Virus record (IMG/VR): IMGVR_UViG_3300033153_006701
Span: 19,615-83,614 of that record
Direction: 5' to 3' (one strand)
Length of the DNA stretch: 64,000 nucleotides
Origin: a virus
Every line of letters starts with the position of its first letter. Within the stretch, counting starts at the first letter, position 1. The notes beneath the pieces are model-generated. The model was not told the origin of the DNA and did not search any database. It saw only the letters and a program-made list of their open reading frames with translations. The position numbers and the translations under genes are program-made. Positions 27,614 through 36,894 of this stretch are shown here, one piece after another.

Positions 27614-29518
27614 TTATACCGCCGCCAAAGCTACGGAGACAGTGATTCTACGTAGTTCGAAGGCTGGTACTAGTTTTAGTTCAACTGTGGCTTGTCCTAG
27701 TACCCTCTGTTGTGGTGTGATAATGAGCTGGAACTCAAAGCGACGTATTACCCCATTCTTAACAAGGTTCTGCAATACACGCTCAAGAGCCGTCTCGAGA
27801 GCTGCAGTTTGAGCTCCCGTCATTGCTTCGCCTAGGAATGGTTCTCCTACGTCGCGAATCGCGTCCATCGAAGCCTTGACCTGACGCATGGTTGACAGAC
27901 GCTGATAATCAGAATCTGGACGTGCTGCTGTTGGACCATCGCTGACTACGATTCCACGCTTCTTAGCATGGAAGGTAACAAAGCGATAGCCTGCAAGCGT
28001 GTCAATCTTAGCTAGATTAAGACGGAATGGCAGTCTAACACTGTTCAACAGTTTGTTTGTAGGCGCACTGTTAACAGCTAGTGCAGAGTAGAACCCTGCA
28101 TAAGTGGCAGCACCAGACGCAACGTAGGCTGACGTTCTGCTTGAGTTAGCCAGAACAGGCCATGTCGCCACGACACTGAGATACTTACCAATATCGACCA
28201 GGTGATCGTTGTCATCCTCTAGCTGGGTACCATCCAACCAATGATCATCAGTAGCGATGAAACCACCGTATGCCAGACCCTCGACTCCGTCGATGGTAAA
28301 TCCTGGCGTACCAGTTACTCCTCCACTTGCTAGACGACCGGCTAGGAACTTGTTCCCTAGCAGTCCAGTACCATTGCCACCAGAAGCCACAACTCTATTA
28401 CCGTTTGCGTCGGTTTCTAGAGTTGGTGCGGTTCCTACCCACTGTGCTGCTCCCTTGAGAGAGTAACTCGTAGGTGGCTTGACACCAATTACACCTGTCA
28501 TGTCCATGTTGTCTGTAGCCTGGCGGTAACAGAAATCAGCCAGCTGATAACCGAAGTTGACTTCATGGAAGTCTCCTGCGGTCAAAGCCGTTCCGTCAGT
28601 CGTCGCAGATGCAGTTGCCGATCCTACCCCAGAAGAGGTAAAGACCTGTGCTACAGTGAACGACGGAGACGATGCGTTGGGCTGTTCTGGGAACCACCAC
28701 CAAAAATAGTTAGTTCCTTCAAACTCTTCTGTGTACAGCATACCGAGAGCGTCGTCAGACGCTGCGGCAACTGGGTACCCAGTAAGAGCAGCAAGGCTCA
28801 GGCCAGAAACGGTTGCTTCATTCATATCCCTAACGTTGAGGTCATCTAGATAAACATCCATGGGGACTACTACGTCAATTTCCTGATCCTCGAGCAGTTC
28901 ATATGCGTTATACAAATGCTCGTATAGTTTCATTCGGGATACGGTAAGACCGTCTGTACCTGCTGTGTATACCGCGCCGCCAACTGCATCTGCTGCAGCT
29001 AGTGTTACTGGCACAGAAAGGGTTCCGATGTCCCCTGCGCCAGTAGTTGCGGTACCAGTTACGTCAAGCTCCCTAAGGTCAACGCGATCCGATGGAGATG
29101 ATGGGATGTTGTCATAGACAAGTTCATCATCCGAAGCGCGCCAAAGTCTTAGCCTAAGGCCAGTGTCATCCCAGAAGATTAAGTAATCAGTGCCGGCAGA
29201 GTCATCCTTTGAGACAGTCTCAACAGTGATTCCAGTACCAACACCTGTAAGAGTAGCTGAAGTAGCACCAGTCCTAAATAGGTTGACGTTCTCAGCCCCT
29301 CCAACAGAAACTTCATACATACCTCTTGTGAGAGTTCCTTCGGCCTTGCCAAACTCGCTTGCCGCGTCTGCTACGCGTTGCACCCCGTACAAAGTCTCGG
29401 ACCTACCCTTTGAGGCAGTTCCAAGAATTAGAGAAACGGGATCACTATTAACAGAGTTGGTGATAGTATTGCCATCTTGCTTTACTTCAACAATCCCTGG
29501 CAGGTTTTCGCGAGCCAT
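27614..29518 (-). CDS. tail sheath protein
   Basis: This 634-residue protein has the conserved sheath C-terminal domain: GYRFVTFHAKKRGIVVSDGPTAA, then SDYQRLSTMRQVKASMDAIR, and RRFEFQLIITPQQRVLGQATVELKLVPAFELRRI at the end (residues ~500-634). The N-terminal MARENLPGIVEVKQDG matches the arm that interlocks sheath subunits. Middle regions vary in this family and form the outer lobes. It drives contraction for DNA delivery. The ribosome site AAGGAGG is optimal, as expected for an abundant protein, and the tube gene follows ten bases later. Confidence 0.9.
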   Translation of the reverse strand: MARENLPGIVEVKQDGNTITNSVNSDPVSLILGTASKGRSETLYGVQRVADAASEFGKAEGTLTRGMYEVSVGGAENVNLFRTGATSATLTGVGTGITVETVSKDDSAGTDYLIFWDDTGLRLRLWRASDDELVYDNIPSSPSDRVDLRELDVTGTATTGAGDIGTLSVPVTLAAADAVGGAVYTAGTDGLTVSRMKLYEHLYNAYELLEDQEIDVVVPMDVYLDDLNVRDMNEATVSGLSLAALTGYPVAAASDDALGMLYTEEFEGTNYFWWWFPEQPNASSPSFTVAQVFTSSGVGSATASATTDGTALTAGDFHEVNFGYQLADFCYRQATDNMDMTGVIGVKPPTSYSLKGAAQWVGTAPTLETDANGNRVVASGGNGTGLLGNKFLAGRLASGGVTGTPGFTIDGVEGLAYGGFIATDDHWLDGTQLEDDNDHLVDIGKYLSVVATWPVLANSSRTSAYVASGAATYAGFYSALAVNSAPTNKLLNSVRLPFRLNLAKIDTLAGYRFVTFHAKKRGIVVSDGPTAARPDSDYQRLSTMRQVKASMDAIRDVGEPFLGEAMTGAQTAALETALERVLQNLVKNGVIRRFEFQLIITPQQRVLGQATVELKLVPAFELRRITVSVALAAV

Positions 29519-29544
29519 TTAGCAATTCCTCCTTGTAAACATTC

Positions 29545-30264
29545 TTAAGTAGTATCCATCGCTGGGTTTAGTCTAATGATGATTTCTTCGAGTGTCTTCT
29601 GCTTAAATGTGCTTACCTTTTCTGTCTTTACGAAGAAGTCGATCGGTCGGCCATACCATTTGTTCTCGTTTACTCGAACAACAATATCGCTTCCCTGACC
29701 TTCCCAGAATACTCTATTGACGCCTTGCATAACAAACCACCAATTGTACTCTGCCATCAAACTCTCAAACCAAAGAGCGCGCCGGTTAGCTGCCTTATTG
29801 GTTCGAGCCCAACATGTGAAACGCACTACATTGTCGTACCAGAACCCAAAACTCAGGTTCTTGTACTTTGGATTCTCAGGGTCGTCTAACTCCTCTCTAA
29901 ACATAGGTCTACGATTGTGGACCTTTGCTTGTCCAGGAGGACCCTGTCCAAAAGCTCCAGGCTGTCTACTGACCAAACTGAAGGTGATTGACTCAGTCAT
30001 AGACTTGACGTCAGGTTCCTCCTCAGTAAAGGTCACCCGGTTCTTTTGAGATGTTCCGGCTCTATCTTCATAGTTATCTATAGCTTGGCGAACCAAATCA
30101 TGAAATTCCAGAAGAGATTTCGCCTTGCCAACAGTTGTGGACTTCCCAGGTTGGTACCCGAACACGTCCTCAGTGATCGCAGAATAGACTTGTTGGACTT
30201 CGATCCTCGGCCCATCATCTACCAGTTCTTCATCTAGAAGATCTAGAAGTAGACTATCTGTCAT
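29545..30264 (-). CDS. neck / tail terminator-like protein
   Basis: This 239-residue protein lies between the connector genes and the sheath, where contractile phages code the tail terminator or neck proteins (T4 gp15/gp3 class). The sequence combines an acidic helical N-terminus and a beta-rich Trp-rich core (FGFWYDNVVRFTCWARTNKAANRRALWFESLMAEYNWW). It ends with FVKTEKVSTFKQKTLEEIIIRLN. No enzymatic motif is visible. Its role is inferred from gene order; the family is not recognised with certainty. Confidence 0.6.
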   Translation of the reverse strand: MTDSLLLDLLDEELVDDGPRIEVQQVYSAITEDVFGYQPGKSTTVGKAKSLLEFHDLVRQAIDNYEDRAGTSQKNRVTFTEEEPDVKSMTESITFSLVSRQPGAFGQGPPGQAKVHNRRPMFREELDDPENPKYKNLSFGFWYDNVVRFTCWARTNKAANRRALWFESLMAEYNWWFVMQGVNRVFWEGQGSDIVVRVNENKWYGRPIDFFVKTEKVSTFKQKTLEEIIIRLNPAMDTT

Positions 30265-30846
30265 TTAGCCAACTCCATTAAGGAACTTCTTCTCTTCCTT
30301 ATAGCAGTCGAGTTTCCAATACTCGAGCCTACCCTTGTCGGATCGCAAGTCCAATGCACTTGATATACGGTAAAGAGCTTCCCTCTGATATGGACGGACG
30401 GGCTGTCCCTCCTCATCCCTAACCAGCTCTACAATCTTGTCATCAGGGGTAATAGAAACGCTGGATCTCAGATAGAATACCATAAGGGGCACGTTCATCA
30501 ACCCAGGCGGAATGATTTGCTCCCTAATGGCCTGACCAATGTCACTACCGAGGACTACCCGATAGACACTGATAAAGGTTTCGTCCCAGAAGAAACCTTC
30601 ACCATGACAAAAGGGACAAAAGGTATCGCGGTCGGGCTCATGAGTAACCAAATCAACACAGGGACATCCAAGTAAGATACCATTATTCCTACGCATTTTA
30701 CGTAGAACCGCTGGCTGACCCTTAGCTATCTCTGGCCATTTTCCATCAAGGAAGTTGATGAGCTCCTGTCTCATATTAGGTTCTGTTCGTCCGTCACCAA
30801 AAAGAGTTCTCTGAGCTGGGTTCTTGTCCCAAAAACGACTACTCAT
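30265..30846 (-). CDS. neck / head-tail connector protein with Cys zinc-binding pairs
   Basis: This 193-residue protein carries a CxC...CPFC cluster near residues 56-79 (GCPCVDLVTHEP, then FCPFCHGEGFFWDE), which is likely to bind Zn. The rest is mixed, with a PYQREALYRISSALDLRSDKGRLEYW strand-helix end. It sits between the 327-residue neck protein and the terminator-like gene. A head-completion or connector role is inferred. Zinc-stabilised small connector proteins do occur in phages, but I cannot match this one. The ribosome site is weak (GGTGG), so coupling with the upstream gene is likely. Confidence 0.62.
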   Translation of the reverse strand: MSSRFWDKNPAQRTLFGDGRTEPNMRQELINFLDGKWPEIAKGQPAVLRKMRRNNGILLGCPCVDLVTHEPDRDTFCPFCHGEGFFWDETFISVYRVVLGSDIGQAIREQIIPPGLMNVPLMVFYLRSSVSITPDDKIVELVRDEEGQPVRPYQREALYRISSALDLRSDKGRLEYWKLDCYKEEKKFLNGVG

Positions 30847-30849
30847 TTT

Positions 30850-31833
30850 TTACCACCACTTCTTCCTATTAACGTTATAGGTTCTTAAATGGCGACGATG
30901 ACCCGTTGGTCTTACTCTAGTATTCGCAGCAGGATAACGTCTCGAGATGTCGCCAGAGTCAGTACTCTCCCAAGAGCGACTCACATCTGGTCTGTCAACA
31001 TCCATCTCCCCCTTCACTACATAGGAGGGATTGGTTGCTGCCTTAGCCCAGCCGCCAGCAATCAACTGACCTTCCCATCGGGCCATACACTCTCTCACTC
31101 TATTCATACTGTCTCTTACTGTATTAGAGTCATATTCTACACTTAGGTTATCAAGGGTCTTAGACCTGATCGTTCCTGCAGTAATGTTGTTAAGGAGAAT
31201 AGATGAAGAGAAACAGGAAACATACTCACGGCGAGCATGTTCGTAAAGAGCCGTATTGATCTGGCCGATCTTAAAGGTGAGAACATTAGCCTCGAGACTA
31301 GCTTCTAAGATAGCAGTCTGAATAACGTCATCATAGAGGTCTACGATATGTCTACCAATCTCCAACCTGACCTTACGAACGTTGGTATAAGCAGGGCTAG
31401 TTGTAGTCATGAACTCAAAGATCTCTTCGTCCTCGAGCACGCTACCATCCTCTGCTTGGATCCCAGAAGCCAATGTCACCTGGACTACATTGTTCACATT
31501 GAGCTGAGCAGGGAGACTGAAAATTTGGCCGGAGGCTGAGACGTTGAAGGCCATGACACCAGAGATTGTCTGGGCCGGCAGATCCCCTATCCACTGGTCA
31601 TGCCAGGCACCACCAGGACCTATGCTAGGGACAGCATAGTCATACTCAAAGATACCTTCCCCAAAATAGGTAGCCACACCAGAGACGACTACAGCATTTG
31701 CTGGAACAAATTCCTCTGCATCAGGATCGTAGATATGGACAATAACATTCTGGGCCTGCTGGGATTTCCCTAGGTCGTCCTTGAACCTAGTCCGTAAAGT
31801 AATGGTATCTCCGGCCCTTACATTTCTACTCAA
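30850..31833 (-). CDS. head-tail connector / neck protein with N-terminal Ig-like domain
   Basis: This 327-residue protein uses a TTG start at 31833, seven bases after GGAGGG. The N-terminal ~110 residues are beta-rich and resemble an Ig-like/decoration fold (TITLRTRFKDDLGKSQQAQNVIVHIYDPD). The C-terminal ~200 residues look like a helical connector domain (YTNVRKVRLEIGRHIVDLYDDVIQTAILEASLEAN) followed by a basic tail. Position before the sheath and after the capsid/fibre genes supports a neck function. The fusion of an Ig-like part to a connector is notable. Confidence 0.6.
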   Translation of the reverse strand: MSRNVRAGDTITLRTRFKDDLGKSQQAQNVIVHIYDPDAEEFVPANAVVVSGVATYFGEGIFEYDYAVPSIGPGGAWHDQWIGDLPAQTISGVMAFNVSASGQIFSLPAQLNVNNVVQVTLASGIQAEDGSVLEDEEIFEFMTTTSPAYTNVRKVRLEIGRHIVDLYDDVIQTAILEASLEANVLTFKIGQINTALYEHARREYVSCFSSSILLNNITAGTIRSKTLDNLSVEYDSNTVRDSMNRVRECMARWEGQLIAGGWAKAATNPSYVVKGEMDVDRPDVSRSWESTDSGDISRRYPAANTRVRPTGHRRHLRTYNVNRKKWW

Positions 31834-31863
31834 CGGCCTGCCCTCCTATTAGTGTTGTTTGTC

Positions 31864-31869
31864 ATTATA
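31864..31869 (-). promoter_or_regulatory. candidate -10 box before the neck/tail genes
   Basis: The minus strand reads TATAAT here, just after the stop of the long fibre gene, with ~25 bases to the ribosome site of the neck gene. No convincing -35 hexamer sits at 16-18 bases, so this is a weak candidate for a promoter driving the tail genes. Confidence 0.3.
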
Positions 31870-31884
31870 TCTTAACTCTGTCTC

Positions 31885-34800
31885 TTAGCTAGCGGCGGCT
31901 GTACAGTCCAAATAATGAACAGTAATACGAACTGCTCCATCGTCAAAACCAGGATCCCCACCGATGGCAGTTAAACGAACCTCGTCTCCAGCCGCAAAAT
32001 TTTGAATCGTCGAATTAGTCCAATCTGTATTGTCACTAGTTGTCCCAAGTGCCCCTGAGATTTCACTACCCCAATCTTCGTTACCAAAACCAGTAAGTGG
32101 AGCTATGCTATAACTATCTGCTCCTTCAATTGAGCTTGTTACACGAGTAGAAACTGCCACCACAACCGCGCCAGCTGGAATAAAAATGCCCGTAGTGGTG
32201 TCACTTGCACCATCCAAGCTACTCAAGACAGTACTAACAGATTTGATATTCAGAGTTTGGCTGTTAGATAAATCATTAGAAATTTCTATATCACCATCAC
32301 CAAGAACAGCCATACGTGTATTGTCTCCATGTGTCTGCAACAAGATACTCCCTGTACTAGAGCTCCCAGCGTCTGCTTCTCCAGTTCTAATAGAGACATC
32401 ACCAGTCTCTCCAACTGTATCGCTGTTTCCAGTCCATAGACGAAGTTCTCCACTATCATAATCACCTGCATTTTCAGAGTCCCCAGTCCTAATAGTTATC
32501 ATTCCACTACTATATGCAGGAGATACATCATTTGTGCGGAGATCTAACGTGCCACGACCTGCGTTATAAAAATCAACATTCGAATCACTATAGAGTCTAA
32601 GGGCGGTTGAGGTGAAATAGGTAATAGGACCAATAGAAATTTTATTGCTGGCACCAAGTGCTAAGTCTAAACCGTCCCAGGTCAAGTTACTGTCACCGCT
32701 AACAGTATTTGAATCAGAAAAAACAGCTATCTCATTTTGTGCTGGAGTTTCAGCAGCATCGATAGCCACGCTAGTTTCCCATGCACATGTGCCGTCGCCC
32801 ACGGCAGTCAATAGGTAACCATCAGCAATAGCAGTTGCTGCTAAATCATCGGCCTCAATCTCGTCTGCTCCACCATCATGATGTCGTGAGCCATGGGCAG
32901 ATACATCTACACCGTCAACATTTCCAGTGACTGTAATTGCTCCAGTAATGGCCAATGTCGACCCGTCCCATGTAAAATTCGTATCACCTTCAATGCTGTC
33001 GCTACCGGTGAATACTGCAATACGGTCGTCTTCGCCATCCGTTGCATCAACGCCAGTCCCGCTGAGACCGGATGCAGTCAGGTCAATCTCGGCACCATCA
33101 TGAGGCTTGTAGTACAAGGCGCCGTCAGTCTTGGCATAGAGAGCTCCATACCCGGCAGTGATACCGGTCGCTTCCGTAGCAAGTTCTTCCAGCTCAAGGA
33201 ACCCGGTCGGAGTGATAGCCAGCCGTGTATTGGTGCCATGGGTTTGGAAGTAGATTCCACCCGCGTCAGCCACACCTACAACAGCAGCACCGGTCCTTAA
33301 TGTGATATCTCCTGTATTGCCGTCAGTGTCAGTTGTCGCACCTGTTACAAGGGTGATAGCCCCACTGGCATAGTCGCCCGCATTGGTCTGATCCCCCGTG
33401 TAGAAGTCGAGGGAACCAGAATCTATGGCAGTAGAGGCATCAGCAGTGAAGAACTCAGTATCTCCACCGATATAGTAATTGTTCATTCGGCCAAGGGAGG
33501 CATAAAGAGACAGCCGATTCGCAGCAAAGTACGCACTGTCTATGCTTGTCGCCCAGGAGTTGGCTTTTACGTTGCCGAGGGCTCCGCCGGCATCCTGAAA
33601 CGTAAGGAACGATGACCCAACAAGCAGGCGAAACGAGTACGTCCCTGCAGCGTTCCAGATCTTGAGCGCCCCATCGGCAGGCGCTGACAACCTCGTCAAG
33701 CCACCTAGCTGGACGGTACTATCGCTCGCATCGATGCGGAGCTGCTCGACTGTACCATGAGTCTGGAAGATAATGTCTCCCGCATCGGCAGCACCAACAA
33801 CAGCAACACCCGTTTTTAGAATAATGCTTCCCGAATCACCGATGGTATTTGTCGTCGCACCCGTCTCGAGAGTAATCGAACCGCTATCGTAGTTGCCCAC
33901 GTTGGTTTGATCACCGGTCCATAAGTGCAAAGAGCCACTATCACCAGTGAAAGAATGGTTGGACGAATAGATGTTGAGGCCCCAGTAGGTATGGCTTTGG
34001 TAAATTGAAGCATTCATCGCAGCAGAGAACTTCACTGCCGCGTCGCTTATATATGCAGTTGAGCCACAATAAAAAGCTGACCCCTGTACGGAAGCCGTAT
34101 ACCCATCCTCGTCTAGAACAATAAGTCGAGCATTTGTGGTTGAGGTATCAAGCCTGATGCCCTGGCCACTGGCTGCATTGTTGATGATAAGATCACCGTC
34201 GGCAGGAGCCGTGAGTCTCGTCGTTCCTGCGAGCTGGATCCCGGACGTGGTTAGAGTGACGCCGTCCCAAGTGAAAGTAGAGTCGCCCTCGATTGTATCC
34301 CCATCCGTAAAAACAGCGATTTGATTATCAGCAGGTGAGCCAGAAGTATCTACGCCACCAGCAGCTTGTACGTCAAGGTCTACCCAATCGACTCCATCAT
34401 GTCCCTGGAAGTTAGATCCATCCCACTGAATATCACCAGCTGTCGTTGAAGACGTAGAACCAACTCGGATACCGTTGGCGAACTGAACATCTTGGTTGAA
34501 ATCGATCCGCATTGCTTCAAACAATCCAGTCGTGTTACCGGTACTAAACACCAGATCGGCGGACACCGAGTCCACAGCAGAACCGTTCTGGATGCACCTA
34601 ATTCTAGCACCCTCATCCCAATTCGGCCCAGATGATCGAACACCTCGGAAATTGATTGATGCAAGAATATCTTCGTCAGCGGTAGCCGTGAGGGTTCCAA
34701 CACTAGTTCCCCTGGAACGACGAAGGTCCAATGCACTGTAATCATTTGCTCCAGTACCATAAGCACTGACTCTCGTAGCACAGGTACTCACATTAGCAAC

Positions 34801-36009
34801 CTCAAGCTTGCCTCCAGGCGAAGCAGTACCAATACCAATACCAACATTGCCCTCATAATCAAGCACCATATAATCTTGAAGATCTGAACCATCATTGGTG
34901 CGAAAGACTAGCTTGCCCTGGTCGTCTGCCCCGTTACGCTGTCCCTCAACTGTAGCAATAGTATTGCCACCGGAACCATCTTTGAGAGTAAAGCTAATTG
35001 CGACACCAAAACCATCCACCATCACAGCATCAGTTTCGTGCACGATGTTGAGCGGCGACCTAGCAGTATTTGTGTAAGAGGCAGCATACTCCAATCGGCA
35101 AGAAGTCGAAGAATCACGGACAGTAAGCCGATTCCCTAAAGTTTCAGTGCCAATACCAACGCGCTGGCTGGAGTCGATCCGCATGGCCTCTACGAACATA
35201 GAGCCGCTGTCAGTCTCAAAGATCAGTGCACCCTGGCCGTCTGCCCCATCCCGTATACCAGCGATAGCAGCAATTGACTGGACAGCTCCGGGGTCCTTGA
35301 TCGAAAACACAACACCGGCACCGAAGCCATCCACCATGTTTCCGTCAGTAACATGACGGACACTGAGTACAGACCGGTACACACTTGTGAGACTGGAAGA
35401 AAACTCAGCCAAAATTGGCCAATTTGCTGAAGCCGCGTTGTTAACGTATAGCTGATTGCTGTCCCAAGTCAGATTTGCATCACCTTCAAGGGTTCCATTA
35501 CCAGTCCATACGGCAACCTGGTCATCAACTGGCGTATCTACCTTGGTAACAGCAATCAAGATGTGAGAATCTATCTGAGTATGGGTATTAGAACCAACAT
35601 TTTGGATACTTAGATGGCTGATATCAGTAGTCAGATTATGTGTGTTAGTAATTAAGGCGTGATCAATATCGGTCGTTAGATTATGTGTATTGAGGATACT
35701 GTTGTGATCAATAGATGCTTCTGTAAAGTGAATATCAGTATCAGCAGCATGAGAAGTATAGTTAGAGCTAAGAGTAGAGACATCTACTCCATCTACATTA
35801 CCGACATTGGTGACAGCGCTGGCCCCCATATCTAGGTCACCAGTCATTGCTCGAGAGCCAGTCACCAGCAAGTACTGAGTATGGTCGTCATCTAGAAGAC
35901 CATCTAGTTCGCCATGGTTAGTGACAATCCCACTAACAGTGGTTCCTCCGCCGCTGGTCACGCCGAGAATATCATGTATTCTCTTATGTTCCACAATAGG
36001 GTTAGGCAC
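31885..36009 (-). CDS. long repetitive tail-fibre / appendage protein
   Basis: This 1374-residue protein starts with GTG at 36009, nine bases after AGGAG. Its N-terminus has the fibre module DDHTQYLLVTGSRAMTGDLDMG and tandem THNLTTDI repeats. The body is built of beta-rich repeats: four copies of an IAVF...EGDSNLTWDG unit, three of a longer TGDQTNxGxYxSGxITLxTGA...FQTHGT unit and three of an EAMRID-type unit. Such repeats form long trimeric beta-helical shafts. The C-terminal ~90 residues (IPAGAVVVAVSTRVTSSI...FAAGDEVRLTAIGG) look like a globular tip. Base composition changes along the gene, with a more GC-rich middle, suggesting recombination between fibre modules. A receptor-binding or long-fibre role is inferred. 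Confidence 0.78.
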   Translation of the reverse strand: MPNPIVEHKRIHDILGVTSGGGTTVSGIVTNHGELDGLLDDDHTQYLLVTGSRAMTGDLDMGASAVTNVGNVDGVDVSTLSSNYTSHAADTDIHFTEASIDHNSILNTHNLTTDIDHALITNTHNLTTDISHLSIQNVGSNTHTQIDSHILIAVTKVDTPVDDQVAVWTGNGTLEGDANLTWDSNQLYVNNAASANWPILAEFSSSLTSVYRSVLSVRHVTDGNMVDGFGAGVVFSIKDPGAVQSIAAIAGIRDGADGQGALIFETDSGSMFVEAMRIDSSQRVGIGTETLGNRLTVRDSSTSCRLEYAASYTNTARSPLNIVHETDAVMVDGFGVAISFTLKDGSGGNTIATVEGQRNGADDQGKLVFRTNDGSDLQDYMVLDYEGNVGIGIGTASPGGKLEVANVSTCATRVSAYGTGANDYSALDLRRSRGTSVGTLTATADEDILASINFRGVRSSGPNWDEGARIRCIQNGSAVDSVSADLVFSTGNTTGLFEAMRIDFNQDVQFANGIRVGSTSSTTAGDIQWDGSNFQGHDGVDWVDLDVQAAGGVDTSGSPADNQIAVFTDGDTIEGDSTFTWDGVTLTTSGIQLAGTTRLTAPADGDLIINNAASGQGIRLDTSTTNARLIVLDEDGYTASVQGSAFYCGSTAYISDAAVKFSAAMNASIYQSHTYWGLNIYSSNHSFTGDSGSLHLWTGDQTNVGNYDSGSITLETGATTNTIGDSGSIILKTGVAVVGAADAGDIIFQTHGTVEQLRIDASDSTVQLGGLTRLSAPADGALKIWNAAGTYSFRLLVGSSFLTFQDAGGALGNVKANSWATSIDSAYFAANRLSLYASLGRMNNYYIGGDTEFFTADASTAIDSGSLDFYTGDQTNAGDYASGAITLVTGATTDTDGNTGDITLRTGAAVVGVADAGGIYFQTHGTNTRLAITPTGFLELEELATEATGITAGYGALYAKTDGALYYKPHDGAEIDLTASGLSGTGVDATDGEDDRIAVFTGSDSIEGDTNFTWDGSTLAITGAITVTGNVDGVDVSAHGSRHHDGGADEIEADDLAATAIADGYLLTAVGDGTCAWETSVAIDAAETPAQNEIAVFSDSNTVSGDSNLTWDGLDLALGASNKISIGPITYFTSTALRLYSDSNVDFYNAGRGTLDLRTNDVSPAYSSGMITIRTGDSENAGDYDSGELRLWTGNSDTVGETGDVSIRTGEADAGSSSTGSILLQTHGDNTRMAVLGDGDIEISNDLSNSQTLNIKSVSTVLSSLDGASDTTTGIFIPAGAVVVAVSTRVTSSIEGADSYSIAPLTGFGNEDWGSEISGALGTTSDNTDWTNSTIQNFAAGDEVRLTAIGGDPGFDDGAVRITVHYLDCTAAAS
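32668..35530 (-). repeat. four dispersed copies of a fibre repeat unit
   Basis: At about 35452-35530, 34256-34330, 32963-33030 and 32668-32737, the minus strand codes near-identical units of the form IAVF..DxxEGDSNLTWDG. Copies differ at many wobble positions, so they diverged long ago and are kept by protein structure rather than by recent duplication. Confidence 0.75.
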
Positions 36010-36504
36010 TTATTTAGCTCCTAGATACTTAGCAAACGTCAGCAACTTTCTTCCTACCCACTCACCAAATGAACCAGATACAACATGGTCTGTCCGAGCT
36101 GCGTCCCAAACAGCAGCAGCGATTTCGGTTGGAGTGATGACATTAATCAAACCTGCGCTATTTGCCGCACGAACCGAAACTTGGTTTGCATTAGTAACTT
36201 CGAGAACATTTGAGTTAGCACCAACTAGATTTACAACATACTGGCCATCTTCAAAGGTGACTGTATAGCCATTGATAATCTCAATAATTCGAGCATAGGT
36301 TACGCCGCCCAAAAGAACCTCAGTATTATGATTGTGGGTATCAAGAAAAGGCATTCCCTCTGGGTCCCACTCTGCTGCTCTTAGCCAGAGGTGAAAATCA
36401 TTGAGATCTAGTTCTCTAATTTCGGGAGGCCCTGCGTCAATCAACGTTAGGTCAGCCTTAGGGACAGTGATGACTCTTGTTCCCCAGTCAATTGAAATAG
36501 CCAT
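36010..36504 (-). CDS. phage structural protein of a widespread unnamed family
   Basis: This 164-residue protein has the layout IDWGTRVITVPKADLTLI, LDLNDFHLWLRAAEWDPEGMPFLDTHNHNTEVLLGG and GYTVTFEDGQYVVNLVGANSNV. I know this sequence style from many tailed-phage genomes where it is left as a hypothetical protein near fibre genes. It is beta-rich with a helical C-terminus (AAAVWDAARTDHVV), and no enzyme motif is visible. Its position between a coiled-coil protein and the long fibre suggests a fibre-attachment or collar role. The ribosome site AGGAG is good. Confidence 0.7.
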   Translation of the reverse strand: MAISIDWGTRVITVPKADLTLIDAGPPEIRELDLNDFHLWLRAAEWDPEGMPFLDTHNHNTEVLLGGVTYARIIEIINGYTVTFEDGQYVVNLVGANSNVLEVTNANQVSVRAANSAGLINVITPTEIAAAVWDAARTDHVVSGSFGEWVGRKLLTFAKYLGAK

Positions 36505-36516
36505 CAGCTGCTCCTA

Positions 36517-36828
36517 TTAGTCTTCGTCGCCGGGGTCTGACTTTAGTCCTTTCTCCATTCGAAAGGCCTTGATCTTCGACCTAAGGCCAGCAATCTCTTG
36601 TTCTAGCTGTCTCTTTTCATTTGAGCTCTGCATCAAATGATTGGAGACAATTGTCTGCTGCTGGCTTATCCCCGCCTGTAGACTTTGTATTTGAACAGCT
36701 AGCTGGCGATTCTCTGCTGCAGCAATATTGAGAGCCTTATGTAGGTTCTCTACTGCCTCATTTGTTGAGGTGTGAATCTCCTGCAGGCGCTTATACTTTA
36801 CCTCTAACGGAATTTCTTTTTCAGACAT
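36517..36828 (-). CDS. small coiled-coil protein
   Basis: I place the start at the ATG at 36828 (MSEKEIPLEV) because AAAGGGAG lies five bases upstream; the in-frame TTG five codons earlier is weaker. The 103-residue product is almost entirely helical with heptad-like Leu/Ile/Gln spacing (residues ~10-85). Gln-rich and Glu-rich segments and a charged KSDPGDED tail follow. It may be a trimeric stalk or assembly factor for the fibre next to it. No family is recognised. Confidence 0.68.
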   Translation of the reverse strand: MSEKEIPLEVKYKRLQEIHTSTNEAVENLHKALNIAAAENRQLAVQIQSLQAGISQQQTIVSNHLMQSSNEKRQLEQEIAGLRSKIKAFRMEKGLKSDPGDED

Positions 36829-36864
36829 TGTACTCCCTTTCAAATTACTGACCTGTCGCTGCCT

Positions 36865-36894
36865 AGAATAGCACCATTACTCATCCTTCACCAA
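36865..36894 (-). promoter_or_regulatory. candidate promoter (TTGGTG, 18 bases, TATTCT)
   Basis: The minus strand has TATTCT at 36865-36870 and TTGGTG at 36889-36894 with an 18-base spacer, ending ~35 bases before the coiled-coil gene start. The -10 is identical to that of two stronger candidates in this window, but the -35 is poor. Confidence 0.35.

Noticed and set aside
31885-36009. CRISPR array or direct DNA repeats
   Set aside because: The repeats are protein-coding, long, diverged at wobble positions and unevenly spaced.
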